Shown piece by piece: positions 23,101 through 37,306 of a DNA stretch of 64,000 nucleotides. The notes below the pieces were generated by a model. That model had not been told where the DNA came from and searched no databases. It saw only the letters and a program-made list of their open reading frames with translations. The stretch lies in the NCBI GenBank assembly GCA_023846275.1, contig CM043877.1, positions 14,491,107 to 14,555,106 on the forward strand. The letters are read 5' to 3'. Source of the DNA: Vanilla planifolia. Lineage: Eukaryota; Streptophyta; Magnoliopsida; Asparagales; Orchidaceae. Both the position numbers and the translations under genes were made by a program. Within the stretch, counting starts at the first letter, position 1. Each line of letters starts with the position of its first letter.

Positions 23101-26100
23101 AAGGCTAAATAAGGTGCACAAGATGGAATCAATTCAATGTTTTATGTCTTTAACCCAAAATGAAAAAGGTGAAAAGCTCATAACCAAATATATACATATT
23201 CTAAAACAAGGAGTGAATAACAGAAGTGAACAGATTTTAAACCTTTCTCAAAGGAATGTGAAAATAGTTAAAAGTGAAATGTACGAGGTGAACTATACCA
23301 ATCATCAAATCCTTTCTTGCCAATGCATTGAACTCCTTTATTTGTATATATCCAACTGGTACAATTTCCTTGCCCAGATTCTCAGGACGATAAAACACTG
23401 GGGTTCGTGCAACATTTTTCCTTTGAAGAGTAAAAGAATGGATTGGGCGACAATCTCCATGTCTAACCTATATAATTATAAGTCGTGAGGTGTAAAATAA
23501 ATAAATTGTGATATTCATAAATTATTTCTTTGGAAAATTGAAAAGACAACCTCAATATCTACAAATGTTTCCTGTGGACCTTGTAGCATAGAGAATACTT
23601 CAAAAGCAGATTTCTCCTTAACACTAAGCCCATTGACAGACAATAGTTCATCACCCTAAATAACAAGATAAATAAAAGCACAATAAAACTGTTTGAAAAC
23701 AAATAATTTTAAGAGAGTGTGAACGCAACTTTGCACTTCTTTTTCTCCTGTCAACTGCTGGTTCAAGTCACAGAAGTGTTTTATAGTTTCTAGTAACGTC
23801 AACCTTTTAAATGAACATCTCATATATTTATATGTATGCTAAATGTTCGTTAAAAGAGCATCCTTAGACAATTGGCACTGTTAAAAATCAGAGTTACAAC
23901 AGAGAACAATGACTTCCGTGGACCTCTTGTAATTACTGACTAGCTGACTTCGAACTTGACGTAGGAATGTTCTGGAGCATAAACAGAACAATGTTCTGGA
24001 CTCCAATACCTGTCTCACACCAGCAGAATGAGCTGGACCCTCCAATAAAACCCCCAAAACTTTGATTTTAGCAGCACCATCCTGATCAGGAAAAATCTGC
24101 CATTTTGTGAGTAAATATGGCAAGTAGTCAGATGGAACAAGTGAATTCATTAATGTCTAAACAACTGTTTCTTTTCAGCATGTAAATTCATAGAACGTAG
24201 TAAAAAATATCCATTAATAATAAACAAATGTAATTAAGCCATCATAATGATAGAAAAATGCATTGTTAACAACACCACAAAAAATCAATTAATTATGAAA
24301 CAGAGTCGATCAGTTTCTATTGTTAAGATGAAAAGTTTTTCATAAATGCATACATTGACTCCTCAACAAGGATTGTATTATCTCAATAAACCATGAGTGG
24401 ACATATAACATGAAAATGATTAAACAGTTTAGCATTAGGGAGTGTGGATTTGGAGTGGTTTTACAGCCTCCTAGGATATAGTTTTGACAACAATGGGGGA
24501 CCGCATTTTTTATTCTTTTTTCAAGGGTAGTTGCAGTATCTAGAGAGGGATAAGGTGCCAAAATGAATGTCACTGCCATTCAATTGGTTAAGTATACTTT
24601 ATGTTGATCAATGTCATTTTGTTCTTCTAAGAAAACAAATTTCATCTAGCTAGGGATAAGATGAGGTAAAGGGTAGAGAGCAGTATGAGGAATGTACCAA
24701 GGAGAATAGTGCGCCAAAAAATTGAAGTTAGAATATCAAATATAATGAAGAATTGGAAGTGAATCACAAATGTGACATCTCTCCTCGATGCTAGATAAGT
24801 TGGTGCTGCCAACCATTGCTCCAATGAATTTCTTATGGCTTCAACAATACTTGAACTATGTCAGCACATGCAAGTCTTTCAAAATCCAAGGACCTAAACT
24901 CGAAGATAAACACATAAGACTGCTGCCAATTGATGAATAGTTCATACAATGTGATACTTTAGGAGCAAAACTATTTCTGTTTAAAGACATTTCCATATCA
25001 ATAAAAGAACCATTATTATGAGATAATGAAGTTCTCATTGTATCCCCACAATACTAATCTACAGCAAGGTGTAACTTAATAGTCAAACTCGCTACATTAC
25101 TTGTAAATTTGAACAATTATATGAACTATATTATAAGAAATTACCTCCGCTGGAGTAAGGAATCGTGTGTATGGGTCTTAAAGCGTAGCTAACATCTTCC
25201 GGATAACATCATGAGCTCAATATCTTGTTTGGATGTCATTTTGGAAAATATACTTTTTGTATTGCTGGTACAAAAGAACAAAAGGAACAGCATCAGACAG
25301 GGGACACCACATTTTAAGGTAAACATTCAAAGGGTGAAAAAACAACAAAGAAACCAGATGGCATTTAGGATCATTAAAATGTAGCAAGCTCATCAGAATA
25401 TTGAATTTTCTTTACCATAAACCAAAAGTAATAAAATTATTTTCATTTTATGTACTAATACCAACACACTGGTTAAATACACTGCTTGCTTGAAAGTGTC
25501 GTCGGCAAAAATTTCATCAACAAAAATCTAAGCATCAACCCAAGAAGCTGCCTAGACTGTTCATTTGCAGCCTTAAGCACAATATTTCGACCTACATGTC
25601 AAAATTATGACTTTCATATATGTAAATAATAACCATGAAAGCGATAAGAGACGTAGCATGAGTCATGGCTTCCATCCATTCTGAAAAGTATTTTGCTTCA
25701 TCAATTTCATTGACGACTTAGAATTACCATTTTGTTATTGAGGTTTTATCTTGGTATCATCATCATGCAAGCTGGTGATCTTTGATGTAAAAGTCAAGAT
25801 GATCCATCTCCACTGTCTGAATGAATCCGATGCCAAATACCTTGATGGAAGATGAGCCAATCTATCGTACTCAAGATGGGATATTCGAAGTAGAAATAAC
25901 CAAAAAATAATGGGATGAAAAAAGAGGTGGTAGAAAAGCATAGAAAACACAACTAAATAACAAGAAAAATTCAATCTTTAATTCTACAAAAACTAAAATA
26001 AATCTAAAATAAGTAGACTTAAACCCCATTGACAACTCTCTAAGACCTAACACATAATACAAATAGAATAGATCCTCTCAACATTCTCAACCCCAAAACA

Positions 26101-26405
26101 CAAGTAGAAATATCAATCATCTATAAATACCAATAAGGAGGATCTCCTAGAATCTCTAAAAACATGCACGCATCACCATCTCTCTAAGGGCCCCTTTTAA
26201 AGTTTCCAAGAACCCTTAGAATAATAGAAAAAAGAAATAACATTAGAAATCTAATCTTAACATATTAGTAAGCAAATAAAAGCAAATCTCAACTATTTGA
26301 ATTCAAGTTATTCTCCAATCCCAATTGTATGACATTAATAGAACTCTGACATCAAGAACAATGCCACCGCATCTTAGGCACAATCACCACAACATAGGAA
26401 AGTAT

Positions 26406-27231
26406 TGGAAAAATCACAAAAAATAGCACGTTAAGCTTCGTCCCCATCAAGTCAAAAAGCTTCCTTTTCACCATAGAAAAGTGTTCACCAAGTAGACTTT
26501 TGGTATTTCACAAGGATACCTCAACAACTTAATGTGGAATGGTTATTCCTCCTTTGCATGATGGGAAACAAAATAAGAACAAGAGTATAAAAATCCAAAA
26601 TCCAAAAGATAAACACTAAAGTAAAAGGTGACAGGAATTTAAGTGGTTCAACATTAAAACACCTATGTCTACGAACACACTAGCTTTGTAACAATCTACT
26701 AAGAGAGAAATGCTACAAAAGAAGAAGAAATCTTTGAAATTATACCCTTATTCAACATGCAGAATAATGAAGTCTCTCAGGTTCACTCTTCTCTCTAGTG
26801 GCATCTTCTCCTTACAATGCCTTGCACCTTTCTTTTTCTTGCTTCTTGGAAGGCCTTATTGCTTTCTTTCTTGGATAATTTTTTATATGAGAATCTCCTC
26901 TATTTATAAACATAAGAAAGCCCAAAATTTGGAAGGCAAATTTCCTCCAAAATTTTACAAGAATCGGTGACTTGGCAATCCATGTCTTCATAACAAGAAA
27001 TAATCTCCACCCAACTATGCCACATGATTCCATCTTATTCATTTGGCATGCAATTCATGTAAAAGCCTTATCTTTTAGGTATGTATTGATAATTTGGTTC
27101 CCATATTCATTATTTTGGTTAAATAAAGTTTACGTAAAAATTTGGCTAAACAAAGAGCTTCCAAACTTCATTTTGAGTCTGCCCAATAAATCCAGTTTAT
27201 TTGATATGTGAAGTAGGCTTCCCATCCAACA
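26406..27231 (-). repeat. 3' LTR of Copia element, copy 2
   Basis: Equivalent of 1914-2739; directly follows the AAGTGGGAGAT polypurine tract on the minus strand. Confidence 0.8.
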
Positions 27232-30200
27232 ATCTCCCACTTGAAAACTATTTCATAGATAGTTTAGTGGGCTTTCAACTATCCCACTATAGTTTTGGTG
27301 CTGTTGCTAGTACGGTAGGCCTCTTATTTTGTCATCGAGACCCCTTGGGGCTTGGCATAGCCTCAGCTTTTGTAGTGTAAGTAGCTTGGTCAACATGTCT
27401 ATAGGATTCTTTGAACTTGGGATCTTTTTACTACAATTATCCCTTCCTTGATAAACTCGTGAATGAAGCGATAACAAATCTAAATGCACTTAGTTTATGC
27501 ATGGAAGATTGGATTCCTTGTCAGATGGATTGCACTCAGGCTGTCAATATTTAGCTTGCCTTCTTATCGATTATGATCGAGTTCCTTAACAGATGCTCTT
27601 AGCCATATGAACTCTTTGACTGTTTCTATCGCTGCCACATATTTTGTCTCGGTAATGGATGAGAGCACGTTGTGTTGTAGCCTAGACATCCAGCTAATTG
27701 TTAAGCCACCAAGGGTGAAGAAATACCCTATGATGCTCTTCCTTCCATAGAGGTCTCCTCTTAGATTTGAGTCTATGAAACCTTAAAAAGTAGTAGTACT
27801 CTTCTTGAAGACTAACGCCTCGCTTGCATTTCTTTTCAAGCATCGAAGTAACCATTTTACTACTTCCCAATATTCTTTTCCAAGTTCAGCCATGAATCTA
27901 TTGACGACTCCTATTGCATAGGCTATCTAGACAAATACAAATCATCGCATACATAAGGCTACCCACTGCTAATGCATACAAGATCTTTTTCATTTCTTGG
28001 TGCTCTTCTTTAGTCTTCAATGCTTGTTATTTAGTGAGCTTTAAGTGGTTCCCAAGTAGTGGGCTATGTTCTTTAGAAAGTCGTTGCTCCTTGTTGCTAC
28101 TAGCGATGAGCACACCATCCACATATAACAAGAGGATTAAATAGGTATCGTACAGTGCTTTATATTAAGCACAGTGATCTGCATGGGTTCTTCTGAAGTT
28201 CTGCTTGAATATGAAGGAGCAAAATTATTTGTCCCACTGACATGGTTCCTATTTGAGCCTATACAGAAACTCTTGTTCCACTTGCATATTAGACCTCCCC
28301 TATCCTAGCTTGATGAAGCCCTTCAACTGCTCCATGAGTAGCTCTTCCTTTAAAACCTCATAAAGAAATGTCGTATTCACATCCATCTGTTCAAGGTGGA
28401 GGTTTTCTACTACTATGATATTGGCATGGTTCGGATTGTAGTCATTTTGACTACTGGTCAGAAGATCTCATCATAGTCTATGCTAGCTTCCTGTTGGAAT
28501 CCCTTCACAACGAATCTTGCTTTGTGTCTTCTTTGTCCGTCAACTTCATTTTTTATCCCATAAATCCATCAGTTCTATATGATTTTTTGCTTCTCGAGTG
28601 GCTAGAAAAATGTCTACATGTCATTCTTCAAGAGAGACTCTATCTCTTCTTGCATTGCTACTTTCCATTGGATTGAATATTTCATCTCTTGCATTTTCTT
28701 GAAACAATCTAATTCACCTACATTAGTCAATAAGAGATAATTGAATGAAGGAGAAAACCTATCCATAGGAAATTGAGTCCTTATGAATCTTCTCAGTTCG
28801 ACTGAGATGTCTGATTTGGTTGAGCCTTTGTCAGTTCTTTAATTGGTTCTGGCTGAGCTTTAGCTTATTCTTTAACCTGTTCTAGTTGATTCTTACTATT
28901 TGTCAAGCATTTAGAGTTAACTTCCACTTCAACTCTTTTCAATAATTCTCTTTCTACATGATGCGAATCCTTGTAGATTATGGACTCGTCAAAGTTGGCA
29001 TCTTTGTGGTATATGACTTTTTTACTATGATAATCCCAAAGACGATATCCATAGTGGTTGTTGCCAAAGCCAACAAGCACACACTTCTTCACCTTCGAGT
29101 CCACTTTGTCTCTGGCATGTCCATCGATGTGCATGGAAGCTGTGCATCCAAAGACTCTCGAGTAGTGATACCCAACCTTCTTCCCGCTCAAGATCTCTTC
29201 AGGGATCTTGCAGTTAACGGGTATTGATGGACCTCTATTGATGAGATGTGTTGTCGTGTTCACAACTTCTACCTATAATGCTTTAGGCAATCCCGCATAT
29301 ATCCTCATGCTTCATGCATGCTAACACAGAGTCTGATTCATTCTTTTGGTTATCTCATTTTGTTCCAGTTGTCCTGGTACTATCTTCATCATCTGGATGT
29401 CATTGTGTTCGTAGTAGAATTTGAATTTTGCATTATCGTGTTATCCTCTATTAAACACTTTACTTTTCTTCCTGTCTAATTGTCCAATATTACCTTCCAA
29501 TTTTTTAATGTAGAAAAAACGTTGACTTTCTTGCTCAAAAAGTAAATGCAAACTTTTTTGTTATAACCATCGATAAAGGCGGCATAGTATTTGGATCTTT
29601 CAAAAGATTCAAATATGGTAGGTCCCTAAACACCAGTATGCACGGGCTTGAGTTTCTTCATTCTGGGCATGTCGATGTGCTTGGTGAAGCTGACATGGCA
29701 ACTCTTCTCCAAGATACAATCTTCACATAACTCAAGTCATTCAACCATCCTTGGCATGCAAATTTTCGTCAGAATCTTGATGCTCTTCATTTAACATATG
29801 CCCCATCCTACGGTGTCATAACTCTAATTTGCTCCCATTAGTGACGACAATGATGTCGTTCTCGTTAGACGTCAAGTAGAGCATTCCTTACGTGTGCGAC
29901 CACCATTGCACCTTTGGTGATCTTCCAAGAAACACCTCCAAATGTTGTCATGTATCCCACAGCGTCTAACTCCTCATTAAGAGCAAATTCCTCTTTAACC
30001 CTGAGATTAATTTGACATCTAATATGGTCCACATTGTTCTATTGATAGTTGCTAGGTGTACCTCCCATTTGCCCTTGATTTGGAGAGAAGCTTAGTTAGC
30101 AAGGTAGAATCGCCCTATGTCCCCTCCATCAAACCTATGAGACAAATCTCTATTAAGAGTTGCATGAAAAGAGGATACCAAGTCAACTGTCCAAGACTCA

Positions 30201-31037
30201 GTGTTGTCTTCAACACTACAAATAAGTTCTTAATATTAATTTTGTTCCATGGCATTTGCTTGTATATTTTTGACAGGCTTGCTTTTCCTTGGAACCTTAT
30301 ATTACTTGCTCCAATGGCCTTGTTTCTCACAATTCCAGCAACAAAAATCCTTCTGATCTTTGGACTTTCTTGTTCCACGTGTCTTGCTTCTTCCTCTCCC
30401 TTTGTGTTGATTCTTGCGTGGTGAGTCCCTTCCATAATCAATACTAAGGGCTGATCCCACTAGGATGGTTAGTTCCCTCTTTCGAACATCCTCACTTAGA
30501 ATGAGGTTTCGAATGTCTTCCAACTGAAGCTTACTGTAGACACAATTATTGACCACAAATCAGGCAAGGAAGAAAGCACGATAAGGCCTTATATCTCATC
30601 CTTAAATGTTATCTTTATTGAGGCTAGTTTAATAACCAAGGTGTTACATTGGTTGATGTGCCCTGCTACTGATGCACCTTTGATCATTACATGAGATAGA
30701 ATTTGTTCGACACTTGGTTTTTAGCACAGGTGTTAGAGCATCTCCATTAGCTCTACCATTGTCATTGTTTTCACCATGTTAAAAGCTGCATTTCGAGACA
30801 AGGTAAGTCAAATGAACCAATACTTTAGAGTTGAGTGACTCCTCCCACTCGTCTTGCTTCATCTTTTTTGGCTTCTTTCCCAGTAACGAAACATGAAAGT
30901 CTTTCTAGTAAGATAATCTTGGATTGGCATTTGCTCAAATCTAACATCTTCTCATCAAAGCATTCCATATTCAACTTGTTGATTTTTATTTATTTTTTCT
31001 ACTTTGTTGATCTAACTTACTCAAATACCATTTTAAT

Positions 31038-31680
31038 TGGAAAATCACACAAAGCATCACATTAAACTTTGTCCCCAATTGGTCAAAAGCTTCCTTTTAA
31101 TCATAGAAACTTTGACTAAGTGGACCTTTGGTATTTCAAAAAAGAACCTCAACAACCAATTGTGAAATGGTTTTTTGTTCTTTGCAAGATAGAAAAAAAA
31201 AAGTAGGAAGAAAAATACAAAAAACCACGATCCAAAAGATAAGTAGCAAGGTAAAAGGAGACGGGAATTTATGTGGTTTGGCCATGAAAGCAAATACATC
31301 TAAGGCCACACTAGCTTTGCAACAATTCACTAAAAGAGAAAGTGTTACAAACGAATAAGAAATCTTCGAAGTTATATGCCTTACTTAACACATAATATAG
31401 TGAAGACTTCAAGCTCACTCTTCTCTCAAGTAACAACTTCTCCTCAAAGTACTGTGCACTTTTTTTTTCTTGCTTCTTGAAAAGTTTTCTTGTTTTCTTT
31501 CTTGGATAATTTGTGACATGAAAATCCTTTCTATTTATAAAAAAAAGAAATAATTTTCATGACAAGAAATAATTTTCTCCAAATTTTGGCTAAACAAAGA
31601 GATTCCCATCTTGATTTTGGGCCAACCAAGCCAAATAAACCCAATTTATTTGATGTGTCAAATAGGCTTCACATCCAACA
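31038..31680 (-). repeat. 5' LTR of Copia element, copy 2
   Basis: Equivalent of 6546-7189, one base shorter because of an A-homopolymer difference. Confidence 0.8.
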
Positions 31681-32692
31681 GGAAGATGAATCAAATGATA
31701 AGAACGCACAACCACTTGTATTTGTGTTAGGCTATTTATGAAGAAAAACTTCAAAATAAGATTGTGTTTGTTCCCATTTTCTTCACAATGATCCATTTGT
31801 TGAAAGACAAATATACACAACTTTGCGGTTAATCTTATGTCTTATGCCATCATTTGTTAATCATTACATATGCTGTATTTCAATAAATATATGTTGATTG
31901 ATTAACAAGACATTTTTAAAATTTTTTTTATCAACTAACACTATCCAACACTCAAACACAAGCAAACATAAATTAGAATTAACAAAAAATAACTTGTGTT
32001 AACAATCCCCCACAAACACAACTAACACCATATGAGCATATTCTAAACAGGGGCTTAGTGCCAAATCATATCTTAAAAAATTTTTGAAACAGAATTATAA
32101 AATCAATCAGAATATTTGAATGATAAGGAGTATTACATTTGGAAAAACTGTAAATCTGTTTTCATTTCCCTCTGGACTGAACATGCCACAAAGTAATCCA
32201 AACATAAACCACATCTCAAGGAATTACCTCAAAAAATTAGGAAAAAATTAATGAATAGAGCAGCAGCGATGTAAGATAAAGATACCAGACACTTCTCCTG
32301 CGACCAGGAACGGTTCCCAGCATCGCCAAGGAAGCTCTCGTTGACAATTTCCCAGGTCTCCTCCACGAGATCCTCGTTCCTCACCACCGATGACTACAAT
32401 TCCTCTGCCACCTCTGCCTCGTCCTGGCACAATTCTACCGTAGGAAGAATCGACTCTGCCGCGACAGGTTGGGAGTAACAGGAAGAAACGAAAGCGACGG
32501 AGAGAGCTCCGGCGATGGCGCGAAGTAGCATATTGTTGACGAACTCCAACGAGGAGGCGCTCTTGTTTGCATTCTTGCGGCCGCCATAGCAAGCAAGCGT
32601 CCTCCAATCGTAGCGACGGCACAGAGTTCGACCTTGTGGTTTCGTTAAGGTGAAGGGCAGTGAGCCATTGCTGCAGGAGGAAGGGTGGCCAT

Positions 32693-35468
32693 GGAAGGGC
32701 CATTGTATGGAAGATAAAAAAGAATACCTCGTGAGAAAGTCTAGGTTGTTATAAAAAATTTTAGAGATATAATTTGAAAGAGATGTATGTTAATTGCAAA
32801 TGAAAGGAATATAAGAGTTAATCAAGCAAATCAGTTAATAGAGTAATTATTAACACTATGATTACCACTCGGAGAAACATATTCTAAAATATCATTTAGG
32901 GAATTCCATCAAGCTTTTTTGGAATAATATATTCCAAAGTTTATTAGTGAGAATGTGAGAGATGATTTATCAAGTTTATATTAGAGAGGGCTAACCACTA
33001 TAGAATATGGACACAAAATTTTATGTTTTATGAGATATATATTGATATTGAGAAAAATAGAGAAAAAAAAGATATTATGTATTTTAGAAGAGTCCAAAAA
33101 ACTCAGTAATAAATGTGATTGTTTATATGAAATTTATTTCTTATAAAAGTTTAGTTGAAATAGCATTAAGAATGTAAAAATGTCAAATAATTACAAAGTC
33201 AAGAAAAGTGGTTAATAAAAAAAGTGTTTGACACACCAGTGCTTGGGTTATCTCATGGAAAAGTGTGTAAGATAGCATGGTTCAAGCATTACAATGGCAT
33301 GCCAAACCATAATGTAGGATGCGTAACAACATACTAGGCATCTCAGCATGTGCGACACATAGAACGAGTGGTGAAAAACAATTTGTTGGAAGTACGACAT
33401 TTGCAGAGTGTGCGAGATAGTGTTAGGTAGGAGATCCACCACCTGACGTGCATCATGCATGCCTATTTGTTACACCTACTATGGAACCTGGATTAGGGAT
33501 AAGCACATAGTTCACTCATTTATAATGTAGGTAATCAACACAGATGTGCACCTTTGTACGACCACGAACTCTGCAATATCCATGTTGAAGTCCAATATAA
33601 GCTACACATAGGGAATAAAGAAATCAATCATGTTATTATAAAAAATAATAATATATTATAACCAAGTCTCAATAGAAGCAAAGAAGAGGGGGTGAAGTAA
33701 GACATTTTCAACTTTTGGCACAAAAAATATCGTCTTTATACTTTTCGTTTTCTGTATCACTATCATCTTAATAGAACAATTGCAACTTTGAAATAAGGTT
33801 TATTATTGAGAGCTTAAAAGAAGATTCTTCATAAACAGATCAACAAAACTCCATTTGGATGGAGTAATCAACAAAGTATTCATATTGTTAGGATTGACAA
33901 AATTGTTGTCTCGACATTATCATAAGGTCCCCTTAGTTGTGATCACAATTTTATGGGTCGACATTTCCTTAGGTCCAACATAGTAAATGAAAGATTTGGA
34001 CCACCACATATAAGTGTGTTGGTTATTTGGATTAGGTTTATATATTAACTATTACTTTCACTATTTGTTATTACATTCTCTTTATGTAAGATGCATTAGT
34101 TATTTTTATATTTTGATATTTTAGTCTTATCTTATGTAGAGTTTTTCACTTATGAAAAATAACTCTATATATTAAGACTAAGAATATCATTATAACTATG
34201 TTATATTAAGTATTTTATCACTGAAGTTTCTCTATGCTATATTGAGTTTTTTTACACATGTTACTTAAATGCATTTGATAATTTTTTTAAAACTTAGTCT
34301 CTTTTCATTTGTTTTCTTTTTTTTTTCTTTTAAATTTTAGCCTTGAATATCCTTAAGTTTTTTCAAATTTCTTCTTTTCTTTTTGTAGTTATCTTAATTT
34401 TAACTTTTACCACCATACAACTTGTTTCCATTATTACAAATGCTCTCACATCACCTAAAAACAATTTCAATTAATTCTCATCTCCTTTTTGTGTTTCTCC
34501 TATATGAAAAAGTATTTTTCTCTTTTACGTGCTAGCTTAAGGTTATTAATTTTCACATAAAAGTACTATGGATTCGATATTCGCTCAATTCCACATTTGT
34601 ACACCTCAATTCTAGGGATTTGTTTTGTATGTGTGCATTATTTTGTGAATGGGTTGAGTAGTCATTTGTGTTGGATTTGATACATTCTTTAAGCATGTGT
34701 GATTCCTAATTTTGGTAAGTTTCTTAACCAGCTAATTGCTCGACTATTTCGTATTTCAAGCAATTTAGGTTTCTTTATACCTTTACATATTTGATTTTTA
34801 ATTTTGATGTTAATTAATATCATTTCTTCGAGTTTGACTCATATTATCTAATTAACTTACAGGACATATTGTCCGACACAAGTAGTTCTGCATAAAAAAA
34901 TAAAAAGATATGTTTAGCCTATATATCTATGATCATAAAGGTAAGATTTTAAGTTATAGTTATGATAAAATTATGTTGTTGATTTGAGAATGCCAAGGCC
35001 AAATCTCATGATCTTCACATCAATGGTCTCAATTCTCAAATGTAACAAAAGGGATTGATTGAAGAGATTATGAAAAATATTAGACAATATTTTTCTGAAC
35101 CCATAATACATAATTCTTTTTCTTAGTTCAAAAATTCATGATTTATCCAATGTTGGTTTGCTCATTACTAATTAATTGTTATTATTAAACAAAATGTAAG
35201 TTATATATCAATGGCTTAAGGTTTAAGGAGGTGTAGTTGATATTGATAACCTTCATAGTATATTAGAGAATGTAAGTTAGCTAAGATGCATTCCTTTTTT
35301 TGTGTAATTGAACTTCCAAAATTCTTATTTCATGCTAAATATTTTAACTTTAGTGGAGAAGCAAAAAATGATTACTAAAATCATGAGGATATCTATGTAT
35401 TAAAATTAGAGATAGTTAAGTTTCACCATATGAGCATGTTAACAAAATTTGGTTAATGCCAACTCATT
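32693..35468. other. intergenic AT-rich sequence, copy 2
   Basis: Equivalent of 8202-10977, including the LTR-like block (about 33889 onward). Small differences from copy 1 occur, for example near 34046 and 34460. No gene supported. Confidence 0.4.
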
Positions 35469-35663
35469 ATGTATCCTATGAGAAGTAGGATTCCGTCATT
35501 AGATACTCATTTTATTTTAATTGTCAAAATGACACTTCTTAAAAGCACATTGACCCTTATGCCTATTTATGCACCTTTTCTCACATGTACACTTCCTAAT
35601 TTGGTGGAGGCCATTAGCATAATGATGAGATTATTCATATGGAGTGATTTTTTGAGACAATGA
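35469..35663 (+). mobile_element. LINE reverse-transcriptase-like remnant, copy 2
   Basis: Same 64-residue frame as 10978-11172, with the TLLKSTLTLMPIY block followed by RLFIWSD. Dead fragment by the same reasoning. Confidence 0.4.
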
Positions 35664-37306
35664 GTCACGCACTATGTTTTCTTGGGCATAGGTATGTAAG
35701 CATAAACACCAAGGGGCAATGATCATCGAATATTACAAAAACTACTTAGTTACCAATTTGGCAACCGAGTTTTTGGATGATGATGACGATAGCCTTTGCA
35801 ATGAAGCTTTGAAAAAATACATGATGTATAAGAAGGTATAATTAAGGTGAAGACTTATTGGAAGCTGATCTACGAAAGAAAATGCGATTAAATGACACAT
35901 GTACTAACGAGTAGAAAATGACTACAAAATTTTCACTCTTAATGACCTTTACATATCTTTCGTTCCTTTGGACAAGTGCTCAAACTTCTCTTATACTAGC
36001 ACCAAGATGCAAATGATTACAACTAGATAATTATTAGTTTATACGCAATGGAGTTGGTAAATCATGTAGGAGTTATTTGGTTGAGAAATTCTTTGTGTAT
36101 TTTGTTGATATGTTCATTTCAAATTGAATAATTGTTTAACTTCGAACCCATTAAATCTCTTCATGACAACACTTTCATTCTAATAAGAGTATGAAAACTG
36201 GTTTTGTAAGTGTTAATTATTTTAGAAAGTATCATCATGATGTGAAACAATATCTCTTATATCTATATAATTCTATAAGTGCAGAGTGAGTTTGTATGAC
36301 ACATATAAGAAAGTAAATCACATTTTTTCAAAACATTACAAAATTAAATATATAATAAATAAAAACTAAAATACAACCACAAAAAAAACGAAGACATACG
36401 TAAGATTTTTCAATAACTCTACCTTACTTCTTCAACTTACTTTTACATCAATCAAATGACTAAGATTTTATTTTGTTGTTGGCAAAATAAAGAAATAAAA
36501 TTTTTGTACACTAAGCTTATAAGAAATCTATACATCAACTTAAAAAAGAGTTACACTTCAATTCAAAGAAACATTAGAATAAAACAAAAAAAAATACAAA
36601 ATAATAACAATCCTTCAAAACTTATTAATAATTTTTTTTAAAATAAGACTAGTAATAAAAAATACCACTTGAAGAGATTTATAATTAAGTACATAAATCT
36701 GATTGAAGGTGTCACAATAATAATCAATGAACAAAATACAAAATAAAATGATAAATCAAACACATCAATTAAAATATTCAAAACAAGATTAAAACTTTCA
36801 TTACACACGTTAACAGTAAAAATTGTTTTAAAATTTTTCTAACATAAATTTTTTTAATAAATAACAACACCTAAATTATATTATCATCCATCAATACCAT
36901 CTATATGACACTCCAATCAAACACTATTTAAAAACAAAATCATAACAAATACTTTTTGTTGTAACATTCTTCTAAGTTTTTGTTCATACTAATGCCTCTT
37001 CACTTTAGAAAGGTATTGAAATCTGTTAAGAAGATGACAAGATTTTAAAAACATCCTTGCCAATACAAAGCACAACAAAACGATAAAACTTTCATATGTG
37101 TTGATTGTTAATTGCATGAAACAAGCGAACCTCAATCATTTGATTCAAATTCTTAAAAACCCACTAAACTATTATAATGAGTTGTCTTTCATCAAACGCT
37201 TTGAGGTGTACAATTTCACAACATAAGAAGCCATACACAAGTCACCACAAGCAAAACAAACTCCTGCCTTATATCAGAATTAACGCGATAGAAAGACTAG
37301 TATGCT
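35664..37306. other. AT-rich 3' flank of RNR2, copy 2
   Basis: Equivalent of 11173-12816. One A-homopolymer near 36590 is a base shorter than in copy 1, and several substitutions occur near 36900-37010. No gene supported. Confidence 0.5.

Larger units (their letters stand above)
1..24492. repeat. 24.49-kb tandem unit, copy 1
   Basis: The sequence starting at position 1 recurs at 24493 and again at 48984 in the same orientation. Differences from copy 2 are scattered single bases (for example C at 4008 against T at 28500, G at 4883 against T at 29375, T at 17126 against G at 41616) and homopolymer length changes near 6700, 12100 and 18790. I noticed none in the first 4 kb. The unit start is only the window edge, not a biological boundary. 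The unit carries peptidase exons, a Copia element, RNR2 and a small membrane-protein candidate. Confidence 0.97.
26406..31680 (-). mobile_element. Copia LTR retrotransposon, copy 2
   Basis: Second array copy of the element at 1914-7189, with the same LTRs (26406-27231 and 31038-31680), the same internal domain order and the same stops. Differences are few, such as T at 28500 and T at 29375. It fills intron 1 of the full-span peptidase pseudogene. Confidence 0.88.
18784..32692 (-). pseudogene. C-terminal processing peptidase (S41) pseudogene, full-span copy
   Basis: The only copy seen from exon 1 to the last recognisable exon; it straddles the copy 1/copy 2 boundary. Exons, 5' to 3': 32692-32286; 25264-25145; 24096-24010 (PDZ start, KIKVLGVLLEGPAHSAGV); 23655-23551 (GDELLSVNGLSV); 23467-23299; 21578-21502 (VLDLRNNLGGLVQ); 20383-20339; 19424-19341; 19205-19167 (NNKTASASEI); 19084-19022 (VLVGEKTYGK); 18915-18784 (GLIQSVYELRYGSG). 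All have AG/GT borders and compatible phases. The S41 nucleophile Ser (first S of SAS) and the catalytic Lys 25 residues later are intact. Exons 1-2 carry stops TAG (32394-32396), TGA (25217-25219) and TAA (25178-25180). The exon between exon 2 and the PDZ exon seems missing. The PDZ-side exon has K-E-K where the other copy has K-G-K. Family role: processing of thylakoid lumenal protein tails. Confidence 0.8.
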
